Below are positions 51,167-59,917 of a stretch of 64,000 nucleotides of DNA, piece by piece. The translations under genes and the position numbers were made by a program. Each line of letters begins with the position of its first letter. The stretch's first letter is position 1. A model generated the notes under the pieces. That model was not told the DNA's origin, ran no database searches, and saw only the letters and a program-made list of their open reading frames with translations. Location of the stretch: positions 48,227 to 112,226 of the forward strand of contig JBDZVM010000010.1 in NCBI GenBank assembly GCA_040255675.1, in the 5' to 3' direction. The stretch comes from JBDZVM01 sp040255675 (GTDB taxonomy: Bacteria > Actinomycetota > Actinomycetes > Acidothermales > Acidothermaceae).

Positions 51167-52665
51167 CGCAGACCTCGTAGCGGGTCGCCGGCGGCGAGCC
51201 AGTGCAACAGCAAGCGGACGCCGTAACCCGTCGGCCCCTTCACGATTTCGTGTTCGTCGGCGTCCGCTCGGCCGACGCCGGCGATGTCGAGGTGCGCCCA
51301 TCGGCGGCCCGCGACGAATTCCCGTAAGAAGAGCGCCGCGATGATCGCGCCCGCTTTGTAACCGGCGCGCTGGGCGGTGGCCACGTTGGTGAGGTCGGCG
51401 ACGGGCGATTCGAGCGCGTCGCGGTAGTCGTCGGCGAGCGGCATGCGCCACACCGCCTCGCCGCTCGCCGCGCCGGCGCGTTCGAGAGCGGCGGCGAGCA
51501 CGTCGTCGGTGGCGAACAGCCCGGCGTGGCGACGTCCGAGCCCTTGCGTAATCGCGCCGGTCAACGTGGCGAGGTCGATCACGACGTCGGGGTCGAGGTT
51601 CGCGTCGGCGTAGGCGAGCGCGTCGGCGAGCACGAGCCGGCCTTCGGCGTCGGTGTTGAGCACCTCGACGGTGGTGCCGCCGTAGTGGGTGATGACGTCG
51701 CTCGGCCGCTGCGCCGAACCTGACGGCATGTTCTCGGCAGCCGGCACCAGACCGGTGACACGCACCCGCACACCGAGGTCGCGAAGCGCCGACATGGTGG
51801 CGATCACCGCGCCGCCAGCGGCCATGTCTGTCTTCATCGCGACCATGCCGGCGGTCTGCTTGAGTGACAGCCCGCCTGAGTCGAACGTGATGCCCTTGCC
51901 GACGAGCACGACGTGCCCCGGAACCGGATCGGTGGGCGTGTAGCGCAGCTCGATCAGCCGCGGCGGGTACGCCGAGCCTTGGCCGACCGCGACGATGCCG
52001 CCGAACCCCTCGAGTTTGAGTTGGCGCTCGTCGCGCACAGTGACGTCGAGCCCGCGTTGCTTGGCGAGCGTCTGTGCCTGCCGCGCCAGCCACGCTGGTG
52101 TTTTCGTGGACGACGGCGTGTTCGCGAGGTCGCGCGCCAGCATCGAGGCTCTCGCTGTGACGACGCCGGCTTCGACCGCCCGCGCGACTTGATCAGGGTG
52201 GTCGACGACAAGCCGGACGGCGGTCAACCTCTCCGGCTTCGGGTTATTCGTGATCTTGAACGAGTAACCGCCCAGGAGCACTCCCTCGGCGAGCGCTCTC
52301 GCGTGGTCGCGGGAGCGGCCGCGCGCCAACGTCGTGGCCACGTTGTCGACGTGCTTTGCCCGCCGGGCAATTGCCGCGCCCGCCCGGCGCAGATCGCGAG
52401 TGCCGCCGTCGCCGACGCCCACCGCCAGCAGCACTCTGTCGTCTACGGGTATGGCAAGTGCCTCACCTGCCTTGCCGCTGAACTGTTCACGGTCGATCGA
52501 CGCGTACAGCGTCGAAAGGTCGACCCCGAACTCGCGAGCCGCCGCCTGGTCGGCGCGGCTCGCCCGCGCGCGATCGCGGTCGCCACTGTCGGCCGGTGCG
52601 ACCGGGACCGCAAGGGCCACAGTGCCGGCCGGAATCGCGTCGACGACTTCGACGACCGGTGGCAC
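51163..52665 (-). CDS. pepA: Leucyl aminopeptidase, M17 family
   Basis: 500 residues. The C-terminal catalytic domain shows HVVLVGKGITFDSGGLSLK near 250, MKTDMAAGGAVI near 275, and VEVLNTDAEGRLVLADAL near 330, which hold the two-metal ligands (Lys, Asp, Asp, Asp, Glu) and the catalytic Arg. The N-terminal macro-like domain is normal in size. It releases N-terminal residues from peptides in the cytoplasm as a hexamer. 21 bases separate it from the DUF3117 gene on the same strand. Confidence 0.94.
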   Translation of the reverse strand: MPPVVEVVDAIPAGTVALAVPVAPADSGDRDRARASRADQAAAREFGVDLSTLYASIDREQFSGKAGEALAIPVDDRVLLAVGVGDGGTRDLRRAGAAIARRAKHVDNVATTLARGRSRDHARALAEGVLLGGYSFKITNNPKPERLTAVRLVVDHPDQVARAVEAGVVTARASMLARDLANTPSSTKTPAWLARQAQTLAKQRGLDVTVRDERQLKLEGFGGIVAVGQGSAYPPRLIELRYTPTDPVPGHVVLVGKGITFDSGGLSLKQTAGMVAMKTDMAAGGAVIATMSALRDLGVRVRVTGLVPAAENMPSGSAQRPSDVITHYGGTTVEVLNTDAEGRLVLADALAYADANLDPDVVIDLATLTGAITQGLGRRHAGLFATDDVLAAALERAGAASGEAVWRMPLADDYRDALESPVADLTNVATAQRAGYKAGAIIAALFLREFVAGRRWAHLDIAGVGRADADEHEIVKGPTGYGVRLLLHWLAAGDPLRGLR

Positions 52666-52686
52666 GGTGAAGATCAGCCTAAGGAA

Positions 52687-52851
52687 TCAGCCGACGTTTT
52701 TGAGGGCGTCGCCGAGCGCGGCGGCCTCGTCGGCGGACAACTCGACGACGAGCCGGCCACCGCCTTCGAGCGGGACGCGCATGACGATGCCCCGGCCCTC
52801 CTTGGTGACCTCGAGCGGACCGTCGCCTGTGCGCGGCTTCATGGCCGCCAT
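52687..52851 (-). CDS. DUF3117 protein
   Basis: 54 residues: it starts MAAMKPRTGDGPLEVTKEG, continues GIVMRVPLEGGGRLVVEL and ends ALGDALKNVG. This is the near-invariant actinobacterial DUF3117 family (Rv1211 in M. tuberculosis), found beside tag and the DivIVA gene as here. GGAAGGGG lies seven bases before the ATG. Function unknown. Confidence 0.92.
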   Translation of the reverse strand: MAAMKPRTGDGPLEVTKEGRGIVMRVPLEGGGRLVVELSADEAAALGDALKNVG

Positions 52852-52930
52852 GCGTGCACCCCTTCCAAAGCTCGCGTGCAGATTCCGTGATCGTTCGCGT
52901 TCTGCGTGTTGTTCTGGTCATGATTATCGC

Positions 52931-53758
52931 GTGAGGAAGCCGCCGGAGGGAAACCGCCCACCAGATCCGGGTATCGGGATCACCGTCGACTACGCCGACG
53001 CAGTGGCATCAGTCACAATTCTGGGCGCCCCCGGCCACGCCGGCGCGCTCGACGTCCGCACAAGAGCAGATCTCCGGACCGCGCTCGAAGCGATCTCGGT
53101 CGACACCGACGTCCGTGCTGTGGTGCTTCGCGGAACGGGCCGAACGTTCTGCGTGGGGCAAGACCTGCGCGAGCACGCGGCCGCCTTGGGAGCCGACGCG
53201 ACGGGCGTGTGGGACGTCTTGCGCGACCACTACAACCCGATCGTGACCGCGCTCGCGACCATGCCGAAGCCGGTGATCGCGGCGGTGAACGGAACGGCGG
53301 CGGGCGCGGGCGCGTCGTTCGCTCTCGCCTGTGATCTCCGGCTGGTGGCCGACAGCGCCGCCTTTCATCTCGCGTTCGGCGCGATCGGTCTATCGGTCGA
53401 TTCGGGAATGTCGTGGACCTTGCCCCGCCTGGTCGGTTACGCCCGTGCCGTCGACCTGCTGCTTCGCCCGCGGCCGATCTCGGCTCATAACGCGTTCGAG
53501 CTCGGGCTGGTGCACGAGATCGTGCCCGCGCCCGAGTTGGAGGCGCGCGCCATGGCTGTCGCGGCCGAGTTGGCGGCCGGGCCCACGGTGGCTTTCGGCG
53601 CCGTCAAGCAGGCGCTGGCGTACTCGGCGGCGCACAATCTCGTCGACTCGCTCGAAATGGAGGCGGCCCTGCAGGCGGTCACCGGCACGACCGACGACCA
53701 TGCCGCCGCGGTGCGAGCGTTCCTCGAAAAGCGGTCACCGCGTTTCAACGGCCGCTAA
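52931..53758 (+). CDS. Enoyl-CoA hydratase/isomerase-family protein
   Basis: 275 residues from the GTG at 52931; no ribosome binding site is evident. The crotonase fold shows VVLRGTGRTFCVGQDLREHA near 72, KPVIAAVNGTAAGAGASFALACDL near 115 with the oxyanion-hole glycines, and FHLAFGAIGLSVDSGMSWTLPRLVG near 145. The Glu usual at one catalytic position appears to be replaced (IGLSVDSG), so it may be an isomerase or other family member such as a PaaG-like enzyme rather than a true hydratase. Confidence 0.85.
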   Translation: MRKPPEGNRPPDPGIGITVDYADAVASVTILGAPGHAGALDVRTRADLRTALEAISVDTDVRAVVLRGTGRTFCVGQDLREHAAALGADATGVWDVLRDHYNPIVTALATMPKPVIAAVNGTAAGAGASFALACDLRLVADSAAFHLAFGAIGLSVDSGMSWTLPRLVGYARAVDLLLRPRPISAHNAFELGLVHEIVPAPELEARAMAVAAELAAGPTVAFGAVKQALAYSAAHNLVDSLEMEAALQAVTGTTDDHAAAVRAFLEKRSPRFNGR

Positions 53759-53869
53759 CCCCTCCTGGCGCCGCGTGGATCACGCTCGGGGAGGTAACGC
53801 GTCCCTTATGACAGCCAGGGAGGTCGCAAGGGACGAGTTTCGCGCGCAAGGGCTCGCTCCAAACGCCGT

Positions 53870-54433
53870 TTATCGTCGGCGGGCGACACAGTCTCGAAGG
53901 TGGTCGTTGACCATCCCGGTGGCTTGCATGTGCGCGTAGGCCGTCGTCGGGCCGACGAACCGAAATCCTCGCCGCCGCAACTCCTTGGCCATCGCGACCG
54001 ATTCGGGCGTGCTCGTAGGGATTTCGGCCATCGTCTTCGGCATGCGCCGCGCCTTCGAAGGTGCGAACGACCACACCAGTTCGGAAAGCCCCTCGGGCAA
54101 TTCAGCAGCCGCGCGGGCGTTGGCAATTACCGCCTCGATTTTCGCTCGGTTGCGAATAATGCCAGCATCGTCAAGCAGCCCGTCGACGTCCGACTTCGTA
54201 AATTCGGCGACCGCGGCAATCGAAAACCCGGCGAACGCAACCCGAAATGCCTCGCGCTTGCGCAAAATCGTGAGCCACGAAAGCCCGGATTGAAACGCCT
54301 CCAACGCAATGCGCTCGAAAACCGCATCGTCGCCGCGCACTTCGCGGCCCCACTCGTCGTCGTGGTAGTCGATATAGAGGTCGCCGCCGGTATAAGCCCA
54401 ATCACACCGGACGACGCCGTCGGGCCCGATCAC
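53870..54433 (-). CDS. tag: DNA-3-methyladenine glycosylase I
   Basis: 187 residues from the GTG at 54433, set by the GTGA overlap with the SRPBCC gene. VVRCDWAYTGGDLYIDYHDDEWG near the start is the TAG pattern with zinc Cys and His; LEAFQSGLSWLTILRKREAFR is the base-recognition region. It removes 3-methyladenine from DNA, opening base excision repair. The 110 bases downstream, before the convergent enoyl-CoA hydratase stop, show nothing notable. Confidence 0.92.
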   Translation of the reverse strand: MIGPDGVVRCDWAYTGGDLYIDYHDDEWGREVRGDDAVFERIALEAFQSGLSWLTILRKREAFRVAFAGFSIAAVAEFTKSDVDGLLDDAGIIRNRAKIEAVIANARAAAELPEGLSELVWSFAPSKARRMPKTMAEIPTSTPESVAMAKELRRRGFRFVGPTTAYAHMQATGMVNDHLRDCVARRR

Positions 54434-54876
54434 TCGACAAGTTTGGCGAGGCGGCGCAGCGACGTCCGGAGAAAAAGCGCGAAAAGCGGGCGGACGGCGA
54501 GAAAGCCCACCTCGCCGAGCAATCCGAGCGGTAGCCGCACCCATTCTGACCACACGACGCGCGACCGATCGGCGCCGAGGGATTCGACCTCGAACGCTCC
54601 CGAGCCGCGCACGACGCGACCGGTGTGCTCGACACCGCAACGCGCCGGATTCGCTGGCGGCGGCTGCCAGTGCGCGATCGTCATGGTGTCGCGCAGAGCC
54701 AGCGGCCCGAGTCTCGTGATACCGACGATGCCGGCTCCCACTCCGTCGCCGTCAGTTGTGGTCGGCTCGGCAGTGGTGAGAAGCATCCAGTCGCGGTGCG
54801 AGCGCCAGTCGACGAGTTTGCTCCAGACCGCATCGGCGGGCGCCGCGATCTCGACAGAGACGACGAGTTCGGCCAT
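54430..54876 (-). CDS. SRPBCC (polyketide cyclase-like) protein
   Basis: 148 residues with the START/SRPBCC beginning VVSVEIAAPADAVWSKLVDW and RDWMLLTT, then RSRVVWSEWVRLPLGLLGEV and a moderately hydrophobic helix at the end. The fold binds a hydrophobic ligand in a cavity; the ligand is unknown. Coupled to tag by a 4-base overlap and five bases after the DivIVA-domain gene. Confidence 0.82.
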   Translation of the reverse strand: MAELVVSVEIAAPADAVWSKLVDWRSHRDWMLLTTAEPTTTDGDGVGAGIVGITRLGPLALRDTMTIAHWQPPPANPARCGVEHTGRVVRGSGAFEVESLGADRSRVVWSEWVRLPLGLLGEVGFLAVRPLFALFLRTSLRRLAKLVE

Positions 54877-54881
54877 CGGCG

Positions 54882-55343
54882 TCAGCGCGGAGCGTCGTCG
54901 GTGCGATAGACCGGCGGGGCGTACGGATTGTCGGCGAGGGTTCGATCGTCGGGGAACTCGAACGACCGCGTCTGCTCGAGGTCGGGCGTCTGGCCGTTGC
55001 TCGCGGCGGGGTACGCCGGCTGATCGGGCACGTCAGACACGGTTTCGTCGACGTCCGACAACTCGAACGGGCGGCCGGTGAGGTGTTCGAGGCGAGCGTC
55101 TCGCTTGGCGATCTCGGTCGCGAGCCGCTCAAGCGCGGCGTCGACCTCACGCATGCGGTAACCCCGAAGCGCCAGGCTGAACCGCACCTGCTTAACGTCG
55201 TCGTCGCGCACCGCCCGATCCTCGGGAAGCGCACGCCCCGGCCAGTCGGGCGAGAAGTGAGTGATAGAACCGCCGTAGCCCATGGCGACGGCGGCCACGC
55301 CGAACACGACAAGAACGGCGAGCACGATCTCGAGGACCAGCAC
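54882..55343 (-). CDS. DivIVA-domain membrane protein
   Basis: 153 residues. One membrane segment at 3-22 (VLEIVLAVLVVFGVAAVA) is followed by a short DivIVA-like motif, VKQVRFSLALRGYRMREVDAALERL, and a helical stretch, then an acidic, Pro-rich tail. This is the Rv1209-type protein found between folP2 and tag in actinobacteria. It probably marks curved membrane or division sites. Divergent from folP2. Confidence 0.85.
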   Translation of the reverse strand: MLVLEIVLAVLVVFGVAAVAMGYGGSITHFSPDWPGRALPEDRAVRDDDVKQVRFSLALRGYRMREVDAALERLATEIAKRDARLEHLTGRPFELSDVDETVSDVPDQPAYPAASNGQTPDLEQTRSFEFPDDRTLADNPYAPPVYRTDDAPR

Positions 55344-55429
55344 CCCCCGATGGTCGCACGTTCGCGCTTGAAATGCGTGGCCGGGTGGCGCGTACGACGA
55401 CGAGTTTCGCGGACGGCGGTGAGGTGACG

Positions 55430-56293
55430 ATGGCGCTTCGGCTGGGCGGTCGTGAGTTCGGCGACCACGAGTTCGCCGTGATGGCGATCGTCAACCGCAC
55501 ACCCGACTCTTTCTTCGACCAGGGCGCCACCTTTGACGTCGGGCCGGCGCTCGAGCGGGTCGATCAGGTGGTCGAGGAGGGTGCCGACATCGTCGACATC
55601 GGCGGCGTGAAAGCAGGGCCGGGCCCGGACGTCGACGAGGCGGAGGAAATCCGGCGAGTTGCCGATTTCGTCGGCCTGGTGCGTTCTCGGCATCCGTCTT
55701 TGGTGATCAGCGTCGACACTTGGCGAGCCTCGGTCGGCCGGATCGTCGTGGCCAACGGCGCCGATTTGCTCAACGACGCGTGGGGCGGCTCCGACCCAGA
55801 CCTCGCCGTGGTCGCCGCCGAGACGGGCGCCGGGCTGGTGTGCTCGCACGTCGGCGGCCTGCCACCGCGCACCGACCCGCACCGCGTCGCGTACGACGAC
55901 GTTGTGGCCGACGTGGTGTCGACGGTCGTCGGGCTGGCCGAACGGGCGGTGTCGCTCGGCGTGCGCCGCGACGGCATCCTCATCGATCCGGCGCACGACT
56001 TCGGCAAGAACACCCGGCATTCGCTCGAGGTGAGCCGCCGCCTCGACGAACTTGTGGCGACCGGCTGGCCGGTGCTGGTGGCGCTGTCGAACAAGAAGTT
56101 CATCGGCGAAACCCTTGACGCCGCCACCGGCGAACGCTTCGTGGGCACGATGGCGGCGACCGCGATCGCTGCCTGGCAAGGGGCGCGAATCTTCCGGGCC
56201 CACGACGTGCGAGCGACCCGTGAAGCTCTCGACGTGGTGGCGTCAATTCGCGGCTTTCGCGAACCGGCCGTGTCTCGCCGCGCGCTGGCCTGA
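55430..56293 (+). CDS. folP2: Dihydropteroate synthase-like protein FolP2
   Basis: 287 residues; GAGG lies six bases before the ATG at 55430. VMAIVNRTPDSFFDQGATFD near 16, DIVDIGGVKAGPGPDVDEAEE, ISVDTWRASVGR, LLNDAWGGSDP, and ILIDPAHDFGKNTRHSLE form the DHPS barrel. In mycobacteria FolP2 is known not to replace FolP1 and is co-transcribed with gpgS, a glucosyl-3-phosphoglycerate synthase. Here gpgS does not follow; a secreted-protein gene does. The true role is unknown. Confidence 0.9.
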   Translation: MALRLGGREFGDHEFAVMAIVNRTPDSFFDQGATFDVGPALERVDQVVEEGADIVDIGGVKAGPGPDVDEAEEIRRVADFVGLVRSRHPSLVISVDTWRASVGRIVVANGADLLNDAWGGSDPDLAVVAAETGAGLVCSHVGGLPPRTDPHRVAYDDVVADVVSTVVGLAERAVSLGVRRDGILIDPAHDFGKNTRHSLEVSRRLDELVATGWPVLVALSNKKFIGETLDAATGERFVGTMAATAIAAWQGARIFRAHDVRATREALDVVASIRGFREPAVSRRALA

Positions 56294-56398
56294 TAACCGC
56301 GCCGGCCCTGATTTACACGCCTCGAACATCACGCCAACCGCGCGATCACGGCGACATTCCACTCTCAGGTCATTGGCTTCGACACCTGGGAGGTTCTC

Positions 56399-56866
56399 GT
56401 GAAGCACTCAAGATTCAACCGCCGGCTGGCAGCGTGGACGGCGGCGGGCGTCGCCGGCGCGGGACTGGTCGCCGGCCTCGCCGGCGCGGCAAGCGCTTCG
56501 TCGACCTCGTCGTCGACCCCGGCGATCGGCTCGAGCGGCCACCCGCGCCTTCAACTCGCGCGCAAGGTGGCCGCCGCGTCGGTGCGCGGAGAGATCGTGC
56601 TCGACGGCAAGAAAGGCGAGCATACGGTCGATTTCCAGCGCGGTGCGGTAAGCGAGCTGTCGCCGTCCAGTTTCACCGTCACCGACAAGACAGGCACGTC
56701 GCAAACCTGGGCCATCACGCCTGAGACGAAAGTGCGGGAACGCAACGCGGGGCGCGGTGCCGCGTCGTCCGCTGAACCGCGAAACGGTCAGAACGTCGTG
56801 GTGATCGGCACGACGTCCGACGGCGCACTCACCGCGAGATTAGTGCTGATCGCGCCGCAAGCCTGA
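56399..56866 (+). CDS. Exported protein, DUF5666-like
   Basis: 155 residues. A basic start and hydrophobic segment ending SAS (about 1-34) is a signal peptide. After a Ser-rich linker comes a small beta domain: VRGEIVLDGKKGEHTVDF, SPSSFTVTDKTGTSQTWAIT, and GQNVVVIGTTSDGALTARLVLI, resembling repeats of the DUF5666 type. GGGAGG precedes the GTG start. Function unknown. Confidence 0.8.
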   Translation: MKHSRFNRRLAAWTAAGVAGAGLVAGLAGAASASSTSSSTPAIGSSGHPRLQLARKVAAASVRGEIVLDGKKGEHTVDFQRGAVSELSPSSFTVTDKTGTSQTWAITPETKVRERNAGRGAASSAEPRNGQNVVVIGTTSDGALTARLVLIAPQA

Positions 56867-56873
56867 CGAGCTT

Positions 56874-57419
56874 TCAGGCGGGCTGGCCCAAGCCGTCGAG
56901 CACTTCCGCTCGGGGCAGCTCCGCCAGCAAGGCGCCGTCGAGGATGATTTTCGATTTCCGGACGCCGCTGCCCACGACCACCGGGCCCGCCTCGACAACC
57001 GCGCGGTCGATGAGCAGCGGCCACTGCGAAGGAAGCCCGATCGGGGTGATGCCGCCGTATTCCATGGCCGATTCGCCGACCGCAACTTCCATAGACGCGA
57101 AAGAAATTTTGCGGACGTCGAGATGCCGGCGCACCAGGTTGTTAACGTCGGCGCGCGTGGTGGCGAGCACGACACAGGCGGCCAGGGTGGTGTTGCCGGC
57201 GCGGCGTCCGGAAACGACGACACAGTTCGCGGACTCGGCGAGCGAAACGCCGTATTGCTCGCAGAAAGCGGCAGTATCGGCGAGCTCTGGATCGATTTCG
57301 GCCACGAATATTTGGCCGGCGGCTGGCCACTGACTCAGCGCGTCGATGACGGGAGGTGCGAGCAATTCGGTGCGCGACAATGCGGGGACGGCGGAGAGGC
57401 GCTCGGCCAAAGAACTCAC
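56874..57419 (-). CDS. YbaK/EbsC-family aminoacyl-tRNA editing-like protein
   Basis: 181 residues forming one YbaK domain: FCEQYGVSLAESANCVVVSG near 53, CVVLATTRADVNNLVRRHLDVRK near 82 and AMEYGGITPIGLPSQWPLLID near 117. Relatives deacylate mischarged tRNA such as Cys-tRNA(Pro) or Ala-tRNA(Pro). The GTG start overlaps the LOG-gene stop as GTGA, so it belongs to that operon. It converges with the exported protein gene with seven bases between. Confidence 0.87.
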   Translation of the reverse strand: MSSLAERLSAVPALSRTELLAPPVIDALSQWPAAGQIFVAEIDPELADTAAFCEQYGVSLAESANCVVVSGRRAGNTTLAACVVLATTRADVNNLVRRHLDVRKISFASMEVAVGESAMEYGGITPIGLPSQWPLLIDRAVVEAGPVVVGSGVRKSKIILDGALLAELPRAEVLDGLGQPA

Positions 57420-58003
57420 GGCTCTGCCTCCAAAACCTCAGTTGTGGTGGGCGTTATCGACGGAAGATTCATCTCGATGGCTTCGAATGCTTCGTCGACC
57501 GACGCCGCCCAAGCGACGGATTCGCGCACTTCGGGGCGAGCAAAGCCTCGTGTCACGAGAGTGTCGATCTGTGCCCTGAGCATGTCGTAAAGGCCGTCGG
57601 GGTCGAGGACGACGAGCGGTTTCTCGTGCATGCCGAGGTGGCGTGACACCCAAATCTCGAAAATTTCTTCGAGGGTGCCGAGACCTCCGGGCAACGCGAG
57701 AAACGCGTCTGATCGGCGGTCCATTTCGCCCTTGCGGGCGCGCATGTCGAGCGCGACAACGAGCTCGTCGGCGTCGCGATCGGCAACTTCGCGACTTAGG
57801 AGCGCTTGCGGTATCACGCCGATCGTGCGCCCGCCCGCGGCCCGAGCCGCGCGCGCGACCGCGCCCATGCACGAAATGCTGCCGCCGCCGGAGACGAGGT
57901 CGTAGCCGCGGCGGGCCAACTCCGTGCCGACGAGCGCGGCAAGCTCGATGTAATGCCGGTCGATGCGTTCGCTGGATGCGCAGTACACGCAGATTGCCGC
58001 CAT
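57416..58003 (-). CDS. LOG-family protein, probable cytokinin riboside 5'-monophosphate phosphoribohydrolase
   Basis: 195 residues from the ATG at 58003. ICVYCASSERID at the start, LVSGGGSISCMGAVARAA, and the LOG signature LALPGGLGTLEEIFE near 109-123 are present. Members cut N6-modified AMP to free base and ribose 5-phosphate; Rv1205 is the mycobacterial counterpart in this position. Four bases after another LOG gene, which suggests tandem duplication or two substrates. Confidence 0.88.
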   Translation of the reverse strand: MAAICVYCASSERIDRHYIELAALVGTELARRGYDLVSGGGSISCMGAVARAARAAGGRTIGVIPQALLSREVADRDADELVVALDMRARKGEMDRRSDAFLALPGGLGTLEEIFEIWVSRHLGMHEKPLVVLDPDGLYDMLRAQIDTLVTRGFARPEVRESVAWAASVDEAFEAIEMNLPSITPTTTEVLEAEP

Positions 58004-58007
58004 CTGC

Positions 58008-58799
58008 CTACTCCGCCGCCGCCCGATACCGGTTGGCCTCGAACCGCTCGATGACGTCGACGATCTCGTCGATGTCGTCGGTGATGTGCAGCAGATCGAC
58101 GTCCTCCGGCGAGATCGTCTCGGCACGCACGAGGGTCTGGCGAATCCAGTCGAGAAGCCCAGCCCAATAGTTCGAGTCGTAGAGAATCACCGGAAACGAC
58201 GTAACCTTGTGCGTCTGCACCAGCGTGAGCGCCTCGAACAATTCGTCGAGCGTGCCGAAGCCGCCGGGGAAAACGACGAACGCCTGTGCATACTTCACGA
58301 ACATCGTCTTGCGGGCGAAGAAGTAGCGAAATTGCAAGCCGATGTCGACCCAGTCGTTGAGCCGCTGCTCGAACGGTAACTCGATGCCAAGCCCCACCGA
58401 AACGCCGCCCGCTTGGCTCGCACCCTTGTTGACGGCTTCCATGATCCCGGGACCACCGCCGGTGATGACGGCGTAACCTGCCCGCGCCAAGATGCCGCCG
58501 AGTTGCTCCGCCGCGGCGTAGTCAGGATGGTCGGGACTGATGCGCGCCGACCCGAACACCGACACGGCCGCGCCCAGTTCGGCGAGCAAGCCGAACCCCT
58601 CGACGAACTCCGTTTGAATGCGAAGCACGCGCCAGGGGTCGGTGTGCACCCAGTCACTGGGCCCGCGGCTGTCGAGTAGACGCTGGTCAGCGGTTGTCGG
58701 AGGTACGTGATCGCGGCGCAAGATCAGCGGCCCGCGCCGAACCTCAGGAGTGTGGGGTCTCGGCTCCGCGGAACCGCCCGACGGGTGTGTGTCACTCAT
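58008..58799 (-). CDS. LOG-family (TIGR00730) protein with N-terminal extension
   Basis: 263 residues. A 60-residue extension rich in Pro and Arg comes first. Then AAVSVFGSARISPDHPDY, AVITGGGPGIMEAVNKGA, and the signature VVFPGGFGTLDELFEALTL near 175 are present, with FEQRLNDWVD and FYFARK between. This longer form is common in actinobacteria alongside the short LOG form. Likely a nucleotide-processing lysine-decarboxylase-like (LDC-type) fold enzyme. Confidence 0.87.
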   Translation of the reverse strand: MSDTHPSGGSAEPRPHTPEVRRGPLILRRDHVPPTTADQRLLDSRGPSDWVHTDPWRVLRIQTEFVEGFGLLAELGAAVSVFGSARISPDHPDYAAAEQLGGILARAGYAVITGGGPGIMEAVNKGASQAGGVSVGLGIELPFEQRLNDWVDIGLQFRYFFARKTMFVKYAQAFVVFPGGFGTLDELFEALTLVQTHKVTSFPVILYDSNYWAGLLDWIRQTLVRAETISPEDVDLLHITDDIDEIVDVIERFEANRYRAAAE

Positions 58800-58830
58800 G
58801 GTCTTGCAGGCTAGTGGTCTGACGACGCGG

Positions 58831-59835
58831 TTACAGCAGCGGCCGCACGGCCCGCTGAAACGCGTCGTCGGGCTTGGTCACGATGCGCCCGTTCGAGACC
58901 GACTGGCAGCCGCGGCTGTGGTACCAGATCGCGACATCGGGTCGGCTCGCGTAGGAGAACACCAGCACCGCGGCGCTGCCGTCGTCGAACGGGCAACTGA
59001 CCGGGACGTTGTCCGCGTCGAGATGCGCGAGCGACAACCCGCCGACCGCAGCGCTTAGTTTCTTCGCGGCCGCCGCGTCGAGGCGACGTTGGGCGGTAAG
59101 GGCGAACGGCGTTCCGTTCAAACCCTCGTAGCCGCAAACGAGCCCACTGGTCGGGATTTGGGTTGGCAGCATCGCTTCATCCAGCTCGCCGCCTTCGTTT
59201 TCGACGTTCGTGTAAGCCTTGTCGCTTTGCGGACACCCGCCGGCAACGGTCACGCTCAGTCGTTTGCCGGACGCCGAAACCCGCTCCGGCCTGGGGTCGA
59301 GCCATTGCGTCACGCCGTCGATCCGGATGTCGCTCGCGTCGGCGCCGTCCGCCGCGATCCCGATCTCGAGTTGCGCCTGGGGCCAGGCGCCCGCTGGTTG
59401 CGCGTACGAGAAGCCCGCGACTCGCGGGCCACCAGTGCCGCTCATGGTGCCCGCGGTCGCCAGGCCCTCCGGCGGATGAGCTTTGATCCAAGCCACCGCG
59501 TCGTCGAACGGCATCGGCACCCGGTAGAACGTCGCGTGGTCGATCAGCGAGTTGTCGCGCGGCGCGCCGAGCGCGGGGCCGGGCTGCGTGCTCGGGGCGA
59601 CGCTTGTTTCAGTCGCGTTGGGCGGGATGTGGGCGAGGCTCAGGAGGCGGCGGGCTTCGTCGTCCGCCTCCTGCTTGTTCTGCGCGGCCTCGGCCGCGAG
59701 GTCGGCGGCCGGGGCACTGCTCGGGGTGCCGCCCGGGGTGCCGCTCGGTGGCGAGATCGGTGCTTGCCCGGGCGCGGCGCAGCTCGCCAACGCCGCCATG
59801 AGCGCGGCCGAAGCGATGATCGCCCGACTGATCAC
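58831..59835 (-). CDS. Lipoprotein of unknown function
   Basis: 334 residues. The lipobox LASC places the lipidated Cys at about residue 19, followed by a Pro/Gly/Ser linker to about residue 45. Of the four later Cys residues, pairs are likely to form disulfides outside the cell (GGCPQSDK, LVCGYEG, VSCPFDDG, SRGCQSVS). No catalytic motif is visible; family not recognised. It follows the DUF4232-like gene on the same strand, 82 bases later. Confidence 0.72.
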   Translation of the reverse strand: MISRAIIASAALMAALASCAAPGQAPISPPSGTPGGTPSSAPAADLAAEAAQNKQEADDEARRLLSLAHIPPNATETSVAPSTQPGPALGAPRDNSLIDHATFYRVPMPFDDAVAWIKAHPPEGLATAGTMSGTGGPRVAGFSYAQPAGAWPQAQLEIGIAADGADASDIRIDGVTQWLDPRPERVSASGKRLSVTVAGGCPQSDKAYTNVENEGGELDEAMLPTQIPTSGLVCGYEGLNGTPFALTAQRRLDAAAAKKLSAAVGGLSLAHLDADNVPVSCPFDDGSAAVLVFSYASRPDVAIWYHSRGCQSVSNGRIVTKPDDAFQRAVRPLL

Positions 59836-59917
59836 GTCTGCTCAGACGCGCCCGGCGGCGGAATCGTTCCGTCCCGCCGAATTCTCGACGTTTACTGTTG
59901 CGGAGCCACAGCGAACG

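Noticed and set aside
54752..56203. Open frame of 483 codons on the minus strand
   Set aside because: It runs opposite folP2 and through the DivIVA and SRPBCC genes in another frame; those genes have clear family motifs.
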